Below, in pieces: positions 30,096 to 38,468 of a stretch of 44,689 bases of DNA (positions within the stretch are counted from its first letter, which is position 1; every line of letters begins with the position of its first letter). Source of the DNA: a virus; IMG/VR virus record IMGVR_UViG_3300042330_000397, positions 1-44,689 of that record; one strand, given 5' to 3'. The notes beneath the pieces were generated by a model. It was not told the DNA's origin and did not search any database. It was given only the letters and a program-made list of their open reading frames with translations. The position numbers were made by a program, and so were the translations under genes.

Positions 30096-31107
30096 AGAAA
30101 TGATTTCTTTTGTGCAAAAAATGCACACCTTAAACGTCAAAGACAGCTATTCAGAATTAGCTGAAAAGTTAATTGATGCTTATCCTACAATGTCACATCG
30201 TACTGCGAGAAGACATGTGTCTCTTATCATTAATAGTTTAGAGCCTACACCTGAAGAGGTAGCTATGCCTGAAACTTTTTCTGATAAGAAAGTTGGAACA
30301 TTTAATTGGAGAGATGCTGTTCAGCATGTTCAACAAGGACAAAAACTTTTTAGTACTGCTAAAAGTAGTCAAGATAAAGCTAAATTTCATATTGATACTG
30401 ATGAACCTATTTATGTACTTGCTCTTGGTGATGCTCACTTTGGTAGCTGGGGAACTGATTATGAAGTACTTAAGTCTATTACAGATGAAATTTTAAACAC
30501 TCCAAATTTATATGTAATCCTCTTAGGAGATTTATTACAAATGTCAATTAAGTTAAGAGGAGTTCTTGAAGTAGCTGATAATGCTCTTCCTCCAAAATAC
30601 CAAATGATGCTACTTGACAGTTGGTTAAAAGAAATTTCACACAAAGTTATTTGCTCTACGTGGGATAATCATGCTGTAATGAGAGAAGAAAATGTTACAG
30701 GTTATTCTAAATATGCAGAAATCTTTGAAAGACATCATATTTATTTTAATGGAATTGGACATTTAGATTTAGGAGTAGGAACTCAAACTTACAAAATAGC
30801 TGTATCTCACTTTTTTAGAGGATATTCTATTGAAAATCCTTGTCATGGAGGAATGAGATATATGAGAAGAATGGCTAATGATAGAGAAATAGCAATGGCT
30901 GGAGACTCTCATAATCCTGGAATTATTAAATATGTAGATGGAGATAAAAATAGATGTGTTGTAAATAGTGGTACTGCTCAAACAAATAGTGGTTACGCTA
31001 AACGTTTCTTTTCTCTTCATACTTCTTCAGCATTTCCAGTTATTAAATTAGACCCTCATACTCATAACTTTACACCTTATTGGAATTTAGAGGAGGCTTT
31101 AAAATGA
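30085..31107 (+). CDS. Helix-turn-helix plus calcineurin-like phosphoesterase
   Basis: The first ~60 residues hold SYSELAEKLIDAYPTMSHRTARRHV, a helix-turn-helix. From ~108 the metallophosphoesterase motifs follow: LALGDAHFG, VILLGDLLQM, CSTWDNHAV (for GNHD), IAVSHFF and MAGDSHNPG (for GHTH). Gene order next to the terminase is typical of crAss-like phages, where it is part of the packaging/virion block. DNA or RNA repair at packaging is a guess. Distinct from the small phosphoesterase at 12 kb. Confidence 0.8.
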   Translation: MITKEMISFVQKMHTLNVKDSYSELAEKLIDAYPTMSHRTARRHVSLIINSLEPTPEEVAMPETFSDKKVGTFNWRDAVQHVQQGQKLFSTAKSSQDKAKFHIDTDEPIYVLALGDAHFGSWGTDYEVLKSITDEILNTPNLYVILLGDLLQMSIKLRGVLEVADNALPPKYQMMLLDSWLKEISHKVICSTWDNHAVMREENVTGYSKYAEIFERHHIYFNGIGHLDLGVGTQTYKIAVSHFFRGYSIENPCHGGMRYMRRMANDREIAMAGDSHNPGIIKYVDGDKNRCVVNSGTAQTNSGYAKRFFSLHTSSAFPVIKLDPHTHNFTPYWNLEEALK

Positions 31108-31367
31108 AATTTATAAAACTAGAAGTATTAACTTATGCTATAGATGCAAATGAACCTGTTATAGATTATGCAGCTTTAAATTTACCTGAGCCTAAAGAAG
31201 AAAAAGAACTATCTTGGCAAGAAAGAGCTTTTAATATTAAAGTATTAGAAGATGAATTATCAATGATATACAGTGAAATTGATGAACAAGTAGTTCTTAG
31301 ATTTTATGATGATAGAACTATTATTGTTAAAGGAACACTTAATCAAATAATAAATTTATTACAATGA
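31104..31367 (+). CDS. Hypothetical protein
   Basis: The chosen ATG sits in ATGA with the phosphoesterase stop, preceded by AGAGGAGG, and gives 87 residues (MKFIKLEVLTYAIDANEPVI...LSWQERAFNIKVLEDELSMI), followed by a strand pair. A GTG/ATG 8 codons upstream is unlikely. Function unknown. Confidence 0.65.
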   Translation: MKFIKLEVLTYAIDANEPVIDYAALNLPEPKEEKELSWQERAFNIKVLEDELSMIYSEIDEQVVLRFYDDRTIIVKGTLNQIINLLQ

Positions 31368-31681
31368 TACCAAAATCGTTTAATGTACTAGGACATACTT
31401 ATAAAGTAGTGATTGACAATAATATCTGTCATGAAAACAACTGTCATGGAATGTTTGACGATAAAATTAATACCATTTACCTAGCGACAAAATACAAATC
31501 GTCAAAAGGTAGATGGTTAAATTACAAAATTGATGCGGTAGAACATACTTTTTACCATGAATTAGTTCACTGCATATTGATGAATATGGGTGAAATGGAA
31601 CTATATGAAAATGAAAGATTTGTAGATTCTTTTGGTGGAATTCTACATCAGATAATGATAACTAAAAATGAAAATACTTAA
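31364..31681 (+). CDS. SprT/ImmA-type zinc metallopeptidase-like protein
   Basis: A 105-residue protein. FYHELVHCILMNMGE (near 63-77) is an HExxH zinc site; ENERFVDSFGGILHQ may give the third ligand (Glu or His). An N-terminal strand unit (FNVLGHTYKVVIDNN) precedes it. Small phage proteins of this type sit beside terminases in crAss-like genomes. Proteolytic activity and target are unproven. Overlaps its neighbours by 4 and 14 nt. Confidence 0.7.
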   Translation: MIPKSFNVLGHTYKVVIDNNICHENNCHGMFDDKINTIYLATKYKSSKGRWLNYKIDAVEHTFYHELVHCILMNMGEMELYENERFVDSFGGILHQIMITKNENT

Positions 31682-32297
31682 ATTGAATGATGATTTAGAT
31701 TTAGAGATTCCTACAGAACTACTTGAAATAGAAACGTTTAAAACTTTAATTAAACGAAGCAAAATTGGTAGAGGTGATACAGATGGTCGTAAGAAAGTTG
31801 TAGCTAAAAAAGAATTAGCTTATGTCTTTCATATGGCTGACCCTAATTCTAAATACTACAACTATTCTGAAGAAGAACGAAAAATTAAACTTAAAGCAGA
31901 CCTTTTTGAAGGAATTGTAGAGTGGGAACCTGATGAAGAAGTTCAAGCTTGCATTAATAAATACAGAGAGTTATCTAAAACTCCATCACTTCATGCAGTT
32001 GATAGTATGCTTAATTCACTCCATGAGTGTAATGATATTATCATAGAAATTACCAAACAATTAAAGCAAGATTTAAAAGATGGTAAACATAAAAGTGGTA
32101 TAAATAATAAGAGAGGTCAAATCGTATCGGGAACAGAGCTAATGTTGAACGATTTGACTGCTCTCTTGAAAGTAAGTAAAGAAATTCCAAATCATATAGA
32201 AGTATTAGAACGTTTACAAAAAAAATTACAAGAAGAAAGTAAGACTGCTGCTACTAAGATTAAAGGAAACATATACGTAACTGATAGAGAAAGATAA
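31668..32297 (+). CDS. Candidate small terminase or terminase-associated protein
   Basis: A 209-residue helical protein (KELAYVFHMADPNSKYYNYS, ...LHECNDIIIEITKQLKQDLK, LEVLERLQKKLQEESK) that ends at the first base of the terminase ATG. Position directly upstream of TerL and the helical coiled-coil end suggest a TerS role. No helix-turn-helix typical of TerS is clear, so this rests on location only. Confidence 0.55.
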   Translation: MKILKLNDDLDLEIPTELLEIETFKTLIKRSKIGRGDTDGRKKVVAKKELAYVFHMADPNSKYYNYSEEERKIKLKADLFEGIVEWEPDEEVQACINKYRELSKTPSLHAVDSMLNSLHECNDIIIEITKQLKQDLKDGKHKSGINNKRGQIVSGTELMLNDLTALLKVSKEIPNHIEVLERLQKKLQEESKTAATKIKGNIYVTDRER

Positions 32298-34336
32298 TGT
32301 TTAATATAGATTTTAGTCATATAAATACAGAAGAGTTTTCTCCTGAAGCTAACCGATTTAAACTTAACAGTTTAAGAGGAAATGATTGCTATATTGATGC
32401 TCCTAAAGGAAGCATTAGTTGGAATGAATATTGGGATTTACAAGAACATTATTGTAAAAATGGTTATTCTGTAGGAGGAATTAAAATAACAGGAGAACAT
32501 TATTTCTATTTAAACTTTTGTCAAATTAAATTAACAGCAGTTAACTTAACTGGAGAAAGAGTAACTAAAAAGAAAGTAGAAAAGCAAGTTACGTTTCCTT
32601 CTTTTTGGGATAGTGATTGGTATTACTTTACTGAATGTGAATTAGCTAGAGAAGCTGGTGAACATATGATTATTCTTAAGCCTAGACGTAGAGGATATTC
32701 TTATAAAAATGCTGCTAAGTGCGCATACATGTATAGTTTTACTAGAAATTCTACTTCATTAATTGTAGCTGAACTTTCTACATATTCTGAAGAAACTATG
32801 GGTATGGCAGTAAATTATTTAGGTTTTTTACAACAATATACTGATTTTGGTAAAAACAGATTAGTTAATAAACCTAAAGAAGAAATCGAAAGTGGTTTTG
32901 AACAAGATGGTATTAAACAAGGATATAGAAGTAAAATATTAGCTTTTACTACAAAAACTAATGCAGGTGTTCTTAGGGGAAAAGATGCAAATATAGTTTT
33001 GTTTGAAGAAGCAGGAACATTTGGAAATCTGTTAGCTACATATAATGCAACTAAAGCTCTTGTTCAAGAAGGTACAAACGTTTCTGGACAAATGTTTGTT
33101 TTTGGAACTGGAGGAGACTTTGCTGGAGGTCAAGTTGACTTTGAAAAAATGTTCTATGACCCTGAAACTTATGGGTTTAGAAGTTACCAAAATATTTATG
33201 ATGAAGGAAAATCTAATACAACTATTGGATATTTTTTGCCCGATTATTATTCTAAAGGTGGATTTATAACTAACGGTATATCTGAAGTAGAACCTGCTAA
33301 AGCTTCTATTGAGCAAGAAGTTGAAAGACTTAAACGCAGCTCTAAAGATAGAAATGCTCTTGATGCGTATCTAGCGGAATTTCCACGTACTCCTCAAGAA
33401 GGGTTTATTAAAATAGGAACTAACATTTATCCTAAAGCTGAATTAAATCAACAAATAAATGAAATTCGTTCAAGGAAAGAACTACAACATTTAGGAACTA
33501 CAGGTATTTTTTATACTCATACTGACGGAAAAGTTAAGTTTGAACCTAAAGATGATTTAAAACCTATTCTTAATTTTCCTTATAAACCTGATGTAGATGG
33601 TGTAGGTTGTGTAATTCAATATCAACCTCCTTATATATCTAATGGTGTAGTGCCTCCTGAATTGTATTATATAGCAGTTGACCCTTATGCTATTGATAAA
33701 GGAAAAGATAAAAAATTAAGTAAAAGAGATTCACTTGGTACAGCATATGTGTTTAAAAGAATTAATAATTTTTCTAAACCTTATGACATTATTGTTTGTG
33801 AATATGTAGCTAGACCAGATAGACATGATGATTTTAACAAATGTCTTTTTGATATGGCTGAATATTACAATGCTAAAATTGTATATGAAAACGATAGAGA
33901 TGGTGATATAGAATCTTATGCCAGGATTAATAAAAAGCTGCATAGACTTGAATTTGAATTAACTGTTTATGATAGTAGTGACGCTCCACGTAAGCAACTT
34001 GGAAGACGTTATGGGGTAAGTATGAGTAACTTAGAAGTAAAAAAGACTGCTGTAAGTTATCTTAGAGATTGGCTACTTGCACCTAGAGATGTTGATGTTA
34101 ATGGAGTAACTGAATTAAACTTACACAAAATATATAGTATTCCTCTTCTTGAAGAAATATTAAAATTTGATTATGAAGGCAACTTTGATAGACATTCAGC
34201 AATGCTTGTTGCAATGCTTTATAAAAAAGAACTGTATCTTAAACCACCAGTAACTCAAATTAAAACTTCACCTTATGATGACGAGTTTTTTAGAAGATTT
34301 GACTCTAGATTTGGTAATACTGAAATGAATTTGTAA
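32297..34336 (+). CDS. terL: Terminase large subunit (DNA packaging ATPase/nuclease)
   Basis: Packages DNA into proheads and cuts the concatemer. ATPase: IILKPRRRGYSYKNAA (near 124-139) is the Walker A with an Arg-rich, Lys-poor form; NIVLFEEAG (near 231) the Walker B with catalytic Glu; FGTGGDFAGG the coupling region. Nuclease: YIAVDPYAID (near 456), IVYENDRDGD (near 527) and the C-terminal EEILKFDYEGNFDRHSAML with the last acid. At 679 residues it fits crAss-like TerL. It is followed by the portal gene with its own promoter-like box. Confidence 0.9.
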   Translation: MFNIDFSHINTEEFSPEANRFKLNSLRGNDCYIDAPKGSISWNEYWDLQEHYCKNGYSVGGIKITGEHYFYLNFCQIKLTAVNLTGERVTKKKVEKQVTFPSFWDSDWYYFTECELAREAGEHMIILKPRRRGYSYKNAAKCAYMYSFTRNSTSLIVAELSTYSEETMGMAVNYLGFLQQYTDFGKNRLVNKPKEEIESGFEQDGIKQGYRSKILAFTTKTNAGVLRGKDANIVLFEEAGTFGNLLATYNATKALVQEGTNVSGQMFVFGTGGDFAGGQVDFEKMFYDPETYGFRSYQNIYDEGKSNTTIGYFLPDYYSKGGFITNGISEVEPAKASIEQEVERLKRSSKDRNALDAYLAEFPRTPQEGFIKIGTNIYPKAELNQQINEIRSRKELQHLGTTGIFYTHTDGKVKFEPKDDLKPILNFPYKPDVDGVGCVIQYQPPYISNGVVPPELYYIAVDPYAIDKGKDKKLSKRDSLGTAYVFKRINNFSKPYDIIVCEYVARPDRHDDFNKCLFDMAEYYNAKIVYENDRDGDIESYARINKKLHRLEFELTVYDSSDAPRKQLGRRYGVSMSNLEVKKTAVSYLRDWLLAPRDVDVNGVTELNLHKIYSIPLLEEILKFDYEGNFDRHSAMLVAMLYKKELYLKPPVTQIKTSPYDDEFFRRFDSRFGNTEMNL

Positions 34337-34341
34337 ATTTG
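34310..34341 (+). promoter_or_regulatory. Bacteroidota-type promoter ahead of portal
   Basis: TTTG, 20 nt, TAAATTTG agrees with the TTTG-N19-21-TAnnTTTG consensus and lies in the last codons of the terminase gene, 17 nt before the portal ATG. It would raise expression of portal and scaffold over terminase. Confidence 0.55.
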
Positions 34342-34358
34342 TAAACTAATATGTAATA

Positions 34359-36698
34359 ATGGAAAATAGTAGTACAGTAGGAGTAATGTTTGATATGCCC
34401 AATCAAAACCTCACTTATAATGAGAAGATGCGTGATGAAGCTAAATGGGGAAAATTAACTATTAACGCCATTATAGGTAGGTCAACATTTACAACTAATA
34501 CTTGGAAGTTATGGCTTAAAAAATTATATGATTATTATAATGGTAACATTAATATTGATGACTATAAACTAATTACCGAACCTTTTGGTAAACCTATTGA
34601 AGGTGAATGGGCTGACGTAGAAAACTATCCTATTATTAAAACTAAAGTAGATTTACTTAGGTCAGAATATAACAAAAGACCTAAAAGAGATATGGTGTAC
34701 GTTGTTAATGATGATGTAATTACTAACAGAACAGAAGCTTTAAATGCAGCTATTAATTCATCAATTGAAGAACTTTTTGTAGCTACTCTTAACCAACAAG
34801 GAGTTCCTACTGGAGTTCCAGCTGAAAAACCAGAAACTCCAGAAAGAATTAAAGAACAATTTGAAGCTAGTTATTTAGATAAAAGAGCTATCAATGGACA
34901 GAACGCTATTAATTATATTAAGGTTCATCAACATTTAGATGAAAAATTTGATTTAGAATTTTTTCATTGGTTAGTGGCAGGTGAGGTTTACTCTCACACT
35001 GATATAGTAAACAACGAAACTATATATGAAGTAGTAAACCCATTAGATATTGACTTTGATAAAGACCCTGATTTACAATTTGTTGAAGATGGTGACTGGG
35101 TAGTTAGACGTAAATATATGCATCCTTCTTCTATTGTAGATATTTTCTATGATGATTTAACTAAAGAAGAAATTAAAATGATTGATACTCTTGCTATACA
35201 AGGACCAGCAATTACTTCTAATTCAGCAGTTTATTGGGATAGAAGTACTGGTTTTAAACAATGGTCGAGACTTATTGAAGTAATGCACGTATGTTGGAAG
35301 AGTCGTAAAAAGATAGGAATTGTAGATTTTATAGATGAATATGGTCAACCTCAATCTTTAGAAGTTGATGAAGTTTACACTGCTGGACCTAATGAAACTC
35401 TTACTTGGTATTGGGTAAATGAAGTTTGGGAAGGTTATCGTATTGGAACTCAAATGTTTAAAAAAATTAGACCTGTTGTAAATCAAAGAGGAAATCTAGA
35501 TAATCTTTCTAAATGTAAACTGCCTTATAATGGACGTATCCTTTCTAACGTTAACTCAACTAATATATCATTAGTATCTTTAGGTATTCCTTATCAAAAA
35601 TTATATAATGCTACTTTTCATCGTCTTAAATTAGCTATGGCTAAGATGAAAGATGATATGGCTTTAATTGATATTAACTGGAAACCTATTGGTTGGTCAA
35701 TGGATAAATGGTTAGAAATGTCTGATAGAGTAAGTATGTTGTTTGTAGATTATAGCAAAGATTCTGTCAAAATGAATGCTACTCACCAAACACGTCTTCA
35801 ATTAGCTAGTCAAACTATTAATATGTACACTGAACTTTTAGCATTTATTAAACGTGAATGGGAAGAAGTTTGTGGAATAAGTCGTCAACGTGAAGGACAA
35901 ATTAATTCTTCTGAAACAGTTGGAGGTGTGGAAAGAGCAGTATTGCAAAGTAGTTTAATTACTGAAACTTACTTTACTTTGTTTGACCAATTTAGAAAAC
36001 GTGATTTACAAGGAATTCTTGATTATTCTAAGTTAGCTTGGATTAATGGAAAAAAATCTAGTTTTGTTATGCCTGATTCTACTGGCCCTATTTATATGGA
36101 ATTAGATGGAACATCTCATTGTGAAACTGAATATGGTATAGGTATATCTGATTCTAGTAAAGAACAAGAAAGAGCTAATACAATTAAACAACTTGCTCAA
36201 CCTATGATGCAAAATGGTATTCAAGCTTCTGCTATTGCTGAAGTTTTAGATTCAGAAACTATATCTGAAGCTAAAGTTAAGTTAAAAGCTGCTGAACGTA
36301 AGTTGCAAGAATATCAACAAGTAGTTGCTCAACAAGAACAAGAAGGTCAAATGGCAATTGTAGAAAAACAAAATGAAGTTGTTGACAGACAACATCAATA
36401 TAACTTAGAAGCTATTGATAGAAAAGGTGAGTGGGAAATGCGTAAAGCTGAACTTACTGCTTTAGGTATGGATGAAGGTGATGACAACACTGCAATAGCT
36501 GAAGCCATGATTGAAGCTGGTCTTAAAGAAAAAGAACTTGGTCTTAAAAATAAAGAAATTGATAGTAATATTCAAAATGACCTTTCAAGACAACAACACG
36601 AACGTAATATGAAAATGGAAGAAATGAAAATTAAACGTGAAGAAATGAAGAGTAAAGAAAAAATTGCAAGTATGAAACCAAAGCCTAAAAGTAAATAA
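34359..36698 (+). CDS. Portal protein
   Basis: The 779-residue protein follows TerL directly. It has the portal-like order: N-terminal helical region (WKLWLKKLYDYYNGNINIDD), wing strands (DWVVRRKYMHPSSIVDIFYD, YTAGPNETLTWYWVNEVWEG), a stem/clip region (GIPYQKLYNATFHRLKLAMA) and a crown with a long coiled coil (KAAERKLQEYQQVVAQQEQE). The Lys/Glu-rich C-terminus ends KPKPKSK. Twelve copies form the DNA gate at one capsid vertex. Its length and tail agree with crAss-like portals. Confidence 0.85.
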   Translation: MENSSTVGVMFDMPNQNLTYNEKMRDEAKWGKLTINAIIGRSTFTTNTWKLWLKKLYDYYNGNINIDDYKLITEPFGKPIEGEWADVENYPIIKTKVDLLRSEYNKRPKRDMVYVVNDDVITNRTEALNAAINSSIEELFVATLNQQGVPTGVPAEKPETPERIKEQFEASYLDKRAINGQNAINYIKVHQHLDEKFDLEFFHWLVAGEVYSHTDIVNNETIYEVVNPLDIDFDKDPDLQFVEDGDWVVRRKYMHPSSIVDIFYDDLTKEEIKMIDTLAIQGPAITSNSAVYWDRSTGFKQWSRLIEVMHVCWKSRKKIGIVDFIDEYGQPQSLEVDEVYTAGPNETLTWYWVNEVWEGYRIGTQMFKKIRPVVNQRGNLDNLSKCKLPYNGRILSNVNSTNISLVSLGIPYQKLYNATFHRLKLAMAKMKDDMALIDINWKPIGWSMDKWLEMSDRVSMLFVDYSKDSVKMNATHQTRLQLASQTINMYTELLAFIKREWEEVCGISRQREGQINSSETVGGVERAVLQSSLITETYFTLFDQFRKRDLQGILDYSKLAWINGKKSSFVMPDSTGPIYMELDGTSHCETEYGIGISDSSKEQERANTIKQLAQPMMQNGIQASAIAEVLDSETISEAKVKLKAAERKLQEYQQVVAQQEQEGQMAIVEKQNEVVDRQHQYNLEAIDRKGEWEMRKAELTALGMDEGDDNTAIAEAMIEAGLKEKELGLKNKEIDSNIQNDLSRQQHERNMKMEEMKIKREEMKSKEKIASMKPKPKSK

Positions 36699-36703
36699 AA
36701 ATT

Positions 36704-37264
36704 GTGGCTTTAGGTAGTATATATGTGTTGAAAAATCCAATATCTAAAAAGATAAGATATGTAGGACAAACAACAACTTCTTTGGAAACAAGATTGAAAG
36801 GCCACTCTTATGATGCTTTGAGCAAAAGTAGAAGATTAGTGTGTACATGGATTAAAGGATTGTTTGATAGAAGGCTTAATCCAATTATAGAAGAAGTTTG
36901 TAAATGTGATGTTAAAAAATTAGACAAATTAGAAAAATTTTATATAGCTAAATATAATGAGTTGGGATTTGAATTATTAAATTTAACAAATGGTGGAAGT
37001 GGAGATTATATTAAAGAATCTATTGCTATAAAACAAAAGAATAAACAACGTAAATTACGAAATGGTATAATTATAGTTGATAAAAATTATATGTTTGAAG
37101 TAATAAAAAATAAAATTTTAATCGAAGAGTGCTTAAAAACTAATAAAATTCAAGAAGATTTTTCTAATTTAAAAATAAAAAATAAAATAATAATGTACAA
37201 TACTACTCAAAATAAAGCTACTTGTGAATTATTAAGAGATGTGTCCACTAAATTAGACACATAA
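36704..37264 (+). CDS. Free-standing GIY-YIG homing endonuclease
   Basis: Begins GSIYVLKNPISKKIRYVGQT with GIY-YIG spacing, then TRLKGHSYDALSKSRRLVCTWIKGL with the conserved Arg, the catalytic Glu (PIIEEVCK) and LLNLTNGGSGD. The start is GTG, 5 nt after the portal stop. The flanking genes are both intact and no intron core is visible, so it is not in an intron. It ends with short, unrelated residues (RDVSTKLDT). Such elements act on neighbouring alleles. Confidence 0.85.
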   Translation: MALGSIYVLKNPISKKIRYVGQTTTSLETRLKGHSYDALSKSRRLVCTWIKGLFDRRLNPIIEEVCKCDVKKLDKLEKFYIAKYNELGFELLNLTNGGSGDYIKESIAIKQKNKQRKLRNGIIIVDKNYMFEVIKNKILIEECLKTNKIQEDFSNLKIKNKIIMYNTTQNKATCELLRDVSTKLDT

Positions 37265-37343
37265 CATAGTGTTATATATATAACTATTGTTGGAATAACA
37301 ATACCGACAAGACGATGACAGTAAAAAGTAAAAAATAACATAT

Positions 37344-37351
37344 TAACTTTG
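37344..37351 (+). promoter_or_regulatory. TAnnTTTG box before the scaffold gene
   Basis: TAACTTTG lies 9 nt before the ATG in the ~95-nt gap between the GIY-YIG gene and the scaffold-like gene. No TTG at -33 is seen. Confidence 0.4.
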
Positions 37352-37360
37352 TATTAGAAA

Positions 37361-38437
37361 ATGACAGACACAATTGACAATGAAGGATTAGACCTAGACT
37401 TAGATTTTGATATAACTAAGGTAGATGTAAATCCGAAAGGTGTTGCTCCAAAGATGGAGTTAGAACCTGAAGAGACTACGGTTGTTGAACCAGTAGTAGA
37501 AAAGAAAACCAGAAAAAAAGTTGAAAAAGTTGAACCAGTAATTGAAGAAGTTGCACCTGAAGTTCCAGAAACTACAGAAAATCCAGCTGAATCAACATTG
37601 ATTTCATCTTTAGCTGAAAAGATGGGTTTTGAATTAGGAGAAGATGATGTTTATGAAGAAACAGAAGATGGTTTAGTATCCTTTATGCAAGCAACTGCTG
37701 ATAAATTAGCAGATAGCAAATTAAACGGATGGTTAGAAGCATTGCCTCCTGTAGCTTCAGAGTTCTTTGATTATATTCAAATGTTAGGTGATGACGCAAA
37801 TGAAGAACAAATTCAAAAGTTCTTTTCATCTGTTAAACCTGAGATTGATTATAAATCAGTTGACTTAAACAATGAAGATGCTCAAAAAGCAATTATGAGA
37901 ACCTTCTATAAAAAGATGGAATATGATGATAATGAAATTTCAGAAGCTATTGAAGATTTAGAAATTGCAGGTACATTAGCTAAATCAGCTAAAGTAGCTT
38001 CAACTAAATTAGCAGCTAAACAAGATTCTGAAAGAGCAATATTATTAGAACAAACAAAAGCTGAAGATTTAGCTAAAAGAGAAAAAATTAATAAATATTG
38101 GAATACTGTAGATAGTACTATAAAAACAGGTAAAGTTCATAACTTTAATATACCTGTAACAGAACAAAAAGCAACTCTTGAGTATATGTCGAAGCCTACT
38201 AAATCAGGTCTTCCACAATTACAAGAAGATTTGAATAATATGACTGTTGAAGATAGAATAGCACTAGCTATAGCAGTTCGCAATAAATTTGATTTAAATA
38301 AATATATTTCAACAGCAGTAAAAACTGCACAGGCATCAACATTAAGAGCTAGACTTTCTGGTAATAATGTAAAACTTAAAAGTGGTGTTGGTAGCGGAGG
38401 TAGTGCATCTGAAGAAATAGTATTTGACCTTAAATAA
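37361..38437 (+). CDS. Scaffold-like capsid assembly protein
   Basis: The 358-residue protein lies between portal and major capsid genes, where scaffolds usually are. The first ~90 residues are strongly acidic and disordered (LDLDFDITKVDVN, EPEETTVVEPVVEKKTRKK). The centre is helical (FFDYIQMLGDDANEEQIQKF; AKVASTKLAAKQDSERAIL), and the end is Gly/Ser rich. No sequence family is clear. A capsid-inner or cargo role is the other option. Confidence 0.65.
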   Translation: MTDTIDNEGLDLDLDFDITKVDVNPKGVAPKMELEPEETTVVEPVVEKKTRKKVEKVEPVIEEVAPEVPETTENPAESTLISSLAEKMGFELGEDDVYEETEDGLVSFMQATADKLADSKLNGWLEALPPVASEFFDYIQMLGDDANEEQIQKFFSSVKPEIDYKSVDLNNEDAQKAIMRTFYKKMEYDDNEISEAIEDLEIAGTLAKSAKVASTKLAAKQDSERAILLEQTKAEDLAKREKINKYWNTVDSTIKTGKVHNFNIPVTEQKATLEYMSKPTKSGLPQLQEDLNNMTVEDRIALAIAVRNKFDLNKYISTAVKTAQASTLRARLSGNNVKLKSGVGSGGSASEEIVFDLK

Positions 38438-38468
38438 AGAAACACTCTAAAAAACAAATAAATAAAAA

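Noticed and set aside
33032-33316. Minus- and plus-strand frames inside terminase
   Set aside because: Lie within the well-supported terminase gene.
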